Below are positions 32,701-35,781 of a stretch of DNA of 35,781 nucleotides, one piece after another. A program made the translations under genes and the position numbers. Below the pieces are notes generated by a model, which was given only the letters and a program-made list of their open reading frames with translations, did no database searches and was not told the origin of the DNA. The stretch is from Chlorobiota bacterium (GTDB lineage Bacteria > Bacteroidota > Ignavibacteria > Kapaibacteriales > NICIL-2): the NCBI GenBank assembly GCA_026415505.1, contig JAOAGY010000022.1, positions 1-35,781 of the forward strand, written 5' to 3'. Numbering within the stretch: the first letter of the stretch is position 1; the number at the start of each line of letters is the position of its first letter.

Positions 32701-34025
32701 ATACTCGGCAACATGGGATTGGACACCCTGTCGGCGATACCGAACAGGTCATACTCGGCTGCATCGGTCACGGTCGCAACGACGATGTCCCCAGGACGGA
32801 GAGGCGACTCGGCACGAAGGTAGAGTTCGCCATCGACTTCGGGAGCATCGGCTTCCGTGCGGCAGCGGTATTCGCCATTGGGCAACACCTCGTCAACGAT
32901 CGCTCGTACCTGCTGACCGATCAGTGCCTGATTGCGCTCCAGCGAGATGTCTCGCTGCAATTCCATCAGCAGGGCTTGACGTTCGAGCTTGACCTCGTGC
33001 GGAATTGGATCGCCGAGAATTTCCGCATAGGTTCCTTCCTCGTGCGAATACGTGAACACGCCGAGCCGGTCGAAACGCTGCTCCTCGACGAAGCGGCACA
33101 GCTCCTCGAAATGACGGTCCGTTTCGGCGGGATAACCGACGATGAACGTCGTCCGTAGCGCGACATCGGGGACGCGTTCGCGAATCTTCGCTAACAATTC
33201 TTCGGTCGCTCGTCGAGTGATCCCACGCCGCATCGAGCGCAGCACATCCGTCGAACAATGCTGCAACGGAATATCGAGGTATTTGCACATATTCGATCGC
33301 TCGCGCATCACATCGAGCACCTCCAACGGAAAGTGCGATGGATACGCGTAGAGTAGGCGGAGCCACTGGACACCTTCGATGTCGAGCAATCGCCGGAGCA
33401 AATCGGCTATCGTTCGCTTGCCACTCAGATCGTAGCCGTAATAGGTCGTGTCCTGCCCGATGAGAATAATCTCGCGGACGCCGGCAGCGACCAGCGATCG
33501 GACGTCGCGCTCGATCTCGTCAGCGGGTCGGCTTCGGTGTCGTCCTCGCATGAGAGGGATGGCACAGAACGAGCACGGATGATCGCACCCCTCGCTTATC
33601 TTGACGTAGGCATAGTGCGACGGTGTCGAAATCACGCGCTCACCGATCAGCCCATAGCGGAGATCGGGCGAAAGGAATCGCGCGATCGCACTGTACTGTT
33701 CGGTACCGACAATGAGATCGACTTCCGGCAGTTCGCGGCGCAGTTCTTCCCCATAGCGTGCTGCTAAGCACCCAGCAACGACGACACAAGAGACCGTGCC
33801 GGACTTTTTCAGATCGATCGCCTCCAAAATCGTGTTGACACTTTCTTCTTTTGCAGCCTCGATGAAACCGCACGTATTGACGACGATCGCATCGGCGCTT
33901 TCGGCATCGGCAGCAAGCTGCAAACCCGCCGCTGCCAATGTACCGGCAAGGACTTCCGAGTCCACTGTGTTTTTGCTGCAACCGAGCGTGACGATATGCA
34001 CGCGACGAACCGGAACTGCTTTCAT
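32688..34025 (-). CDS. rimO: Ribosomal protein S12 methylthiotransferase
   Basis: Radical-SAM enzyme that methylthiolates the conserved aspartate of ribosomal protein uS12. 445 residues, near the E. coli length (441). It has the N-terminal UPF0004 domain with cluster-ligand cysteines Cys16, Cys52 and Cys86 ('TLGCSKNTVDSE', 'NTCGFIEAA', 'AGCLAARY'), then the radical-SAM motif Cys147-x3-Cys151-x2-Cys154 ('GCDHPCSFCAIPLMRG'), and a C-terminal TRAM domain (about 375-440, 'GQQVRAIVDEVLPNGEYRCR', 'RPGDIVVATVTDAAEYDLFG'). 'SHYAYVKISEGC' and 'CAIPLMRGRHRSR' point to RimO rather than MiaB. A perfect TAGTTTTG box lies 28 bases before its ATG; the GWxTD gene overlaps its 3' end. Confidence 0.95.
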   Translation of the reverse strand: MKAVPVRRVHIVTLGCSKNTVDSEVLAGTLAAAGLQLAADAESADAIVVNTCGFIEAAKEESVNTILEAIDLKKSGTVSCVVVAGCLAARYGEELRRELPEVDLIVGTEQYSAIARFLSPDLRYGLIGERVISTPSHYAYVKISEGCDHPCSFCAIPLMRGRHRSRPADEIERDVRSLVAAGVREIILIGQDTTYYGYDLSGKRTIADLLRRLLDIEGVQWLRLLYAYPSHFPLEVLDVMRERSNMCKYLDIPLQHCSTDVLRSMRRGITRRATEELLAKIRERVPDVALRTTFIVGYPAETDRHFEELCRFVEEQRFDRLGVFTYSHEEGTYAEILGDPIPHEVKLERQALLMELQRDISLERNQALIGQQVRAIVDEVLPNGEYRCRTEADAPEVDGELYLRAESPLRPGDIVVATVTDAAEYDLFGIADRVSNPMLPSICAA

Positions 34026-34052
34026 GTCTGTGCCGGAAGCGTTACAATGCTA

Positions 34053-34060
34053 CAAAACTA
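34053..34060 (-). promoter_or_regulatory. Putative -7 box (TAGTTTTG) for rimO
   Basis: A perfect TAnnTTTG match on the minus strand, 28 bases before the rimO ATG. It shares the 170-base divergent gap with the response-regulator gene. Confidence 0.45.
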
Positions 34061-34149
34061 CGCTCGGCACCTATCGGCATATCGGCAGCAGCACCCAGCC
34101 GAGCGCGGTGTTTACCGAATCGTTACACACTTGCGCTGGTATCGCCGTC

Positions 34150-34157
34150 TATTTTCG
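34150..34157 (+). promoter_or_regulatory. Putative -7 box variant (TATTTTCG) for the response regulator
   Basis: TATTTTCGC, one base off TAnnTTTG, lies 39 bases before the ATG at 34196. It is identical to the variant before panB. Confidence 0.35.
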
Positions 34158-34195
34158 CGGGTGTTTCTCAGGCGACCATTGCTCTGAACAGAGGA

Positions 34196-34927
34196 ATGCT
34201 CTCGACTCGCAAAACCATCTTCGTCGTCGACGACGAGCCGGACATCGTTGACCTGATCACCTACAACCTCGAACGCGAAGGCTACAAGGCGGTAGGAATG
34301 ACCGACAGCGCCGAGGTCTTCGAGAAAGCTGCCCAGCAGCAGCCCGATTTGATCATCCTCGACATCATGATGCCCGGCACCGATGGCTTGGAACTGTGCA
34401 AAAAGCTCCGCTCGCATCCCGACACGGCGAAAATTCCCGTCATGTTCCTGACGGCGCGAACCGGCGAAATCGACCAAATCCTCGGACTCGAACTCGGTGC
34501 CGACGACTACGTGCTCAAACCGATCTCGCCACGGGTGTTGATCGCGCGCGTCAAGTCGCTGCTCCGCCGTACAAGCGAGCAAGCCCGCCTCGAACGTGTC
34601 GTTGCGCCGGAAGTGCTCCGCATCGGCACGCTCGAAATTCACCGCCAGAACTACACCGTCTGGGTGGACGGCGTCGAGACGTTCTTCCCGAAAAAAGAGT
34701 TCGAGCTGCTCGCATTTTTGGCTGCCAACCCCGACAAAGTGTTCACGCGCGATCAACTGCTCAACCGCATCTGGGGCGAGACGGTCTATGTCGTCGATCG
34801 CACCGTGGACGTCCACATCTCGAAAATCCGCGACAAACTCGGTCGGTACGCTCCCTGCATCGAAACGGTCAAAGGCGTCGGTTACCGCTTCCGGTGGCGT
34901 AGCGATCTGGTCGAAACGGCGTCGTAG
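34196..34927 (+). CDS. OmpR/PhoB-family response regulator
   Basis: A 243-residue two-component transcription factor. The receiver domain (about 6-122) has the acidic pocket Asp12/Asp13, phospho-acceptor Asp56 ('LIILDIMMPGTDG'), Thr86 ('MFLTA') and Lys108 ('DDYVLKPIS'). The C-terminal winged-helix DNA-binding domain (about 143-235) shows 'FFPKKEFELLAFLAANPDKV', 'LLNRIWGETVYVVDRTVDVH' and 'IETVKGVGYRF'. All phosphorylation residues are intact. No histidine kinase is adjacent, so its partner lies elsewhere. The start 'gaggaATG' has a purine-rich stretch but the spacing is too short for a standard Shine-Dalgarno. Target genes cannot be inferred. Confidence 0.94.
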   Translation: MLSTRKTIFVVDDEPDIVDLITYNLEREGYKAVGMTDSAEVFEKAAQQQPDLIILDIMMPGTDGLELCKKLRSHPDTAKIPVMFLTARTGEIDQILGLELGADDYVLKPISPRVLIARVKSLLRRTSEQARLERVVAPEVLRIGTLEIHRQNYTVWVDGVETFFPKKEFELLAFLAANPDKVFTRDQLLNRIWGETVYVVDRTVDVHISKIRDKLGRYAPCIETVKGVGYRFRWRSDLVETAS

Positions 34928-34985
34928 CAGTTCGCCCCGCTGGATTCTTCTCCGCCGCGTGCGATGCCTCTGCGGGGAAAATTCG

Positions 34986-34993
34986 TATTTTTG
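34986..34993 (+). promoter_or_regulatory. Putative -7 box (TATTTTTG) for the small unknown gene
   Basis: A perfect TAnnTTTG match followed by GC, 50 bases before the ATG at 35036. It may drive the small unknown gene and rpsU together. Confidence 0.5.
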
Positions 34994-35035
34994 CACCTTG
35001 CAGACGAAGATCAGTACCACTTCGCAGGCGTTCCG

Positions 35036-35452
35036 ATGGCAGAAGCCGAAGTCAAAAAGCGCCGACGCCGCGCACGAAAGTACATCACCATCTACTCGCC
35101 GTTCCTAATGAAGGAAACGCGGCACGAACTCATCGGCGAGGTGATGGAAACCGAACAAGGACGCATGCAGTGGGCACGCTGCACCGTCAGTCGCCATGCC
35201 CAGCTTGTCAATCTCGATGCGCTCGAACACGAGCAACTGCGAACGACAGGCAACATCAAAATCGAGCGCGAAAACTCGAAGGTGTACGACCCGGCGAGCG
35301 AATATGCCGTCGGCGACGTCATCTACCACAAAGCCTGGGACGACTACGGACTGGTTCGTTCCAAAGAAGTCGCCACCAACGGCATGTCGCTGTTGGTGGT
35401 GCTGTTCGAAAAGAACAAAGAAAAACGTCTTGTCGAAAACATCAAGTCGTAA
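35036..35452 (+). CDS. Small basic protein of unknown function
   Basis: A 138-residue soluble protein from ATG 35036. The frame is open further upstream, but that part overlaps the promoter box. It begins with a very basic stretch (MAEAEVKKRRRRARKYITIY), as in nucleic-acid- or ribosome-binding proteins. The C-terminal half, 'YAVGDVIYHKAWDDYGLVRS' followed by 'LLVVLFEKNKEKRLVENIK', has the strand layout of small Tudor/KOW-like barrels ('GD.V.H..WG.G.V......I.V.F...G.K.L'), similar in outline to the C-terminal domain of the UvrD here. I do not recognise a named family. It ends 27 bases before rpsU, which suggests co-transcription and perhaps a role in transcription or translation. Confidence 0.6.
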   Translation: MAEAEVKKRRRRARKYITIYSPFLMKETRHELIGEVMETEQGRMQWARCTVSRHAQLVNLDALEHEQLRTTGNIKIERENSKVYDPASEYAVGDVIYHKAWDDYGLVRSKEVATNGMSLLVVLFEKNKEKRLVENIKS

Positions 35453-35479
35453 TGTTTCACTGTCTGCTGGAATAGCTGC

Positions 35480-35677
35480 GTGATCGGCGTTACTATCCAA
35501 CCGAACGAATCCATCGACCGCGCGCTGCGCCGTTTCAAGAAGAAATTCGAGCGCAGCGGTATCCTCCGCGAATATCGGCGGCGCACGTACTACACCAAGC
35601 CGTCGGTCGAACGGCGCATGGCACGCAACCGTGCGATCCGCCGTCAGCACCGCATCCAGGCTGAACTGAACTCCTGA
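35480..35677 (+). CDS. rpsU: Small ribosomal subunit protein bS21
   Basis: A 65-residue basic protein from a GTG start at 35480. 'IQPNESIDRALRRFKKKFER' and 'EYRRRTYYTKPSVERR' match the bS21 family over its whole usual length (about 65-70). bS21 sits near the anti-Shine-Dalgarno end of 16S rRNA in the 30S subunit. In Bacteroidota it contributes to sequestering that end, which fits the scarcity of Shine-Dalgarno sequences in this window. It follows the small basic protein gene after 27 bases and is followed by a hairpin with a T-run. Confidence 0.95.
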   Translation: MIGVTIQPNESIDRALRRFKKKFERSGILREYRRRTYYTKPSVERRMARNRAIRRQHRIQAELNS

Positions 35678-35717
35678 TCCATCCCGTCGGCACGGTCTTT
35701 GCACGCACTGTGCGGTA

Positions 35718-35751
35718 GGTGCCCCCAGCCGGCACCGAGTCGGACTTTTTT
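35718..35751 (+). terminator. Terminator-like hairpin after rpsU
   Basis: GGTGCC and GGCACC form a six-pair stem with a seven-base loop, followed nine bases later by six T residues. An outer inverted repeat, TGCACGCA (35700-35707) and TGCGTGCA (35754-35761), encloses the whole element. Confidence 0.55.
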
Positions 35752-35781
35752 CGTGCGTGCATGGACAGCAACATTTCCTCG

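Noticed and set aside
34196..34927. Possible two-component operon with a histidine kinase
   Set aside because: No HisKA or HATPase domain is present on either side; the regulator is an orphan within this window.
34964..35035. Earlier start of the 138-residue protein at 34964
   Set aside because: It would place the TATTTTTG promoter box inside the coding region, and the added residues are not basic like the rest of the N-terminus. It cannot be fully excluded.
35731..35743. GGCACCGAGTCGG followed by a T-run, identical over 13 bases to the 3' hairpin of the S. pyogenes Cas9 tracrRNA
   Set aside because: The second arm is not completed (GGAC instead of GGTGC), there is no cas gene or CRISPR array in the window, and the element fits better as the rpsU terminator region. 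Most likely chance.

Overview
The window is GC-rich (roughly 57-60% by eye) bacterial chromosome and looks like the Bacteroidota/Chlorobiota assemblage, most likely Kapabacteria-like (OPB56) or a close relative. Reasons: secreted proteins with C-terminal type IX secretion (T9SS) sorting-like domains, a GWxTD-domain protein, a YfhO-family membrane protein, a PNGase F-like protein, OmpA-family barrels with thrombospondin type 3 repeats, starts without clear Shine-Dalgarno sequences, and TAnnTTTG-type -7 promoter boxes before many genes, including the only tRNA. The taxon is an inference; there is no 16S gene here.

Layout. 1-1141: the 3' end of a tail-fibre-like repeat protein, convergent with a UvrD/PcrA helicase (1171-3372, minus). 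Divergent promoters between 3372 and 3497 lead rightward to a VWA-like T9SS cargo protein translationally coupled to an OmpA-like barrel protein (3497-8181). On the minus strand, 15896 down to 8166 reads: secreted unknown, succinate-semialdehyde-type dehydrogenase, DcuC-like dicarboxylate carrier, FAD oxidoreductase, YVTN-propeller lipoprotein, apolipoprotein N-acyltransferase. Next come an OmpA/TSP3 protein (16030-17673, minus) and a two-gene membrane operon (DUF2231-like plus DUF389, 19764-17930, minus). YfhO-like and PNGase F-like genes run rightward (19861-24671). A tRNA-Leu(CAA), a small haem-motif lipoprotein and panB run leftward (24716-26002).

26003-30099 is the accessory part: one 861-residue WG-repeat protein (26527-29112, minus) lies between two arrays of short imperfect-palindrome repeats (26093-26403 and 29331-29954) whose stems covary. 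The rest is core-like: a CNNM/CorC (hemolysin-family) membrane protein, GWxTD protein and rimO (overlapping, minus), an orphan OmpR-type response regulator, a small unknown protein, and ribosomal protein bS21 with a terminator.

The window is dominated by cell-envelope work: lipoprotein maturation (Lnt with two lipoproteins), outer-membrane/peptidoglycan anchoring (two OmpA proteins) and T9SS cargo. The most unusual material is the WG gene with its flanking hairpin arrays, the PNGase F-like protein that appears to lack one catalytic glutamate, and the consistent TAnnTTYG promoter box.
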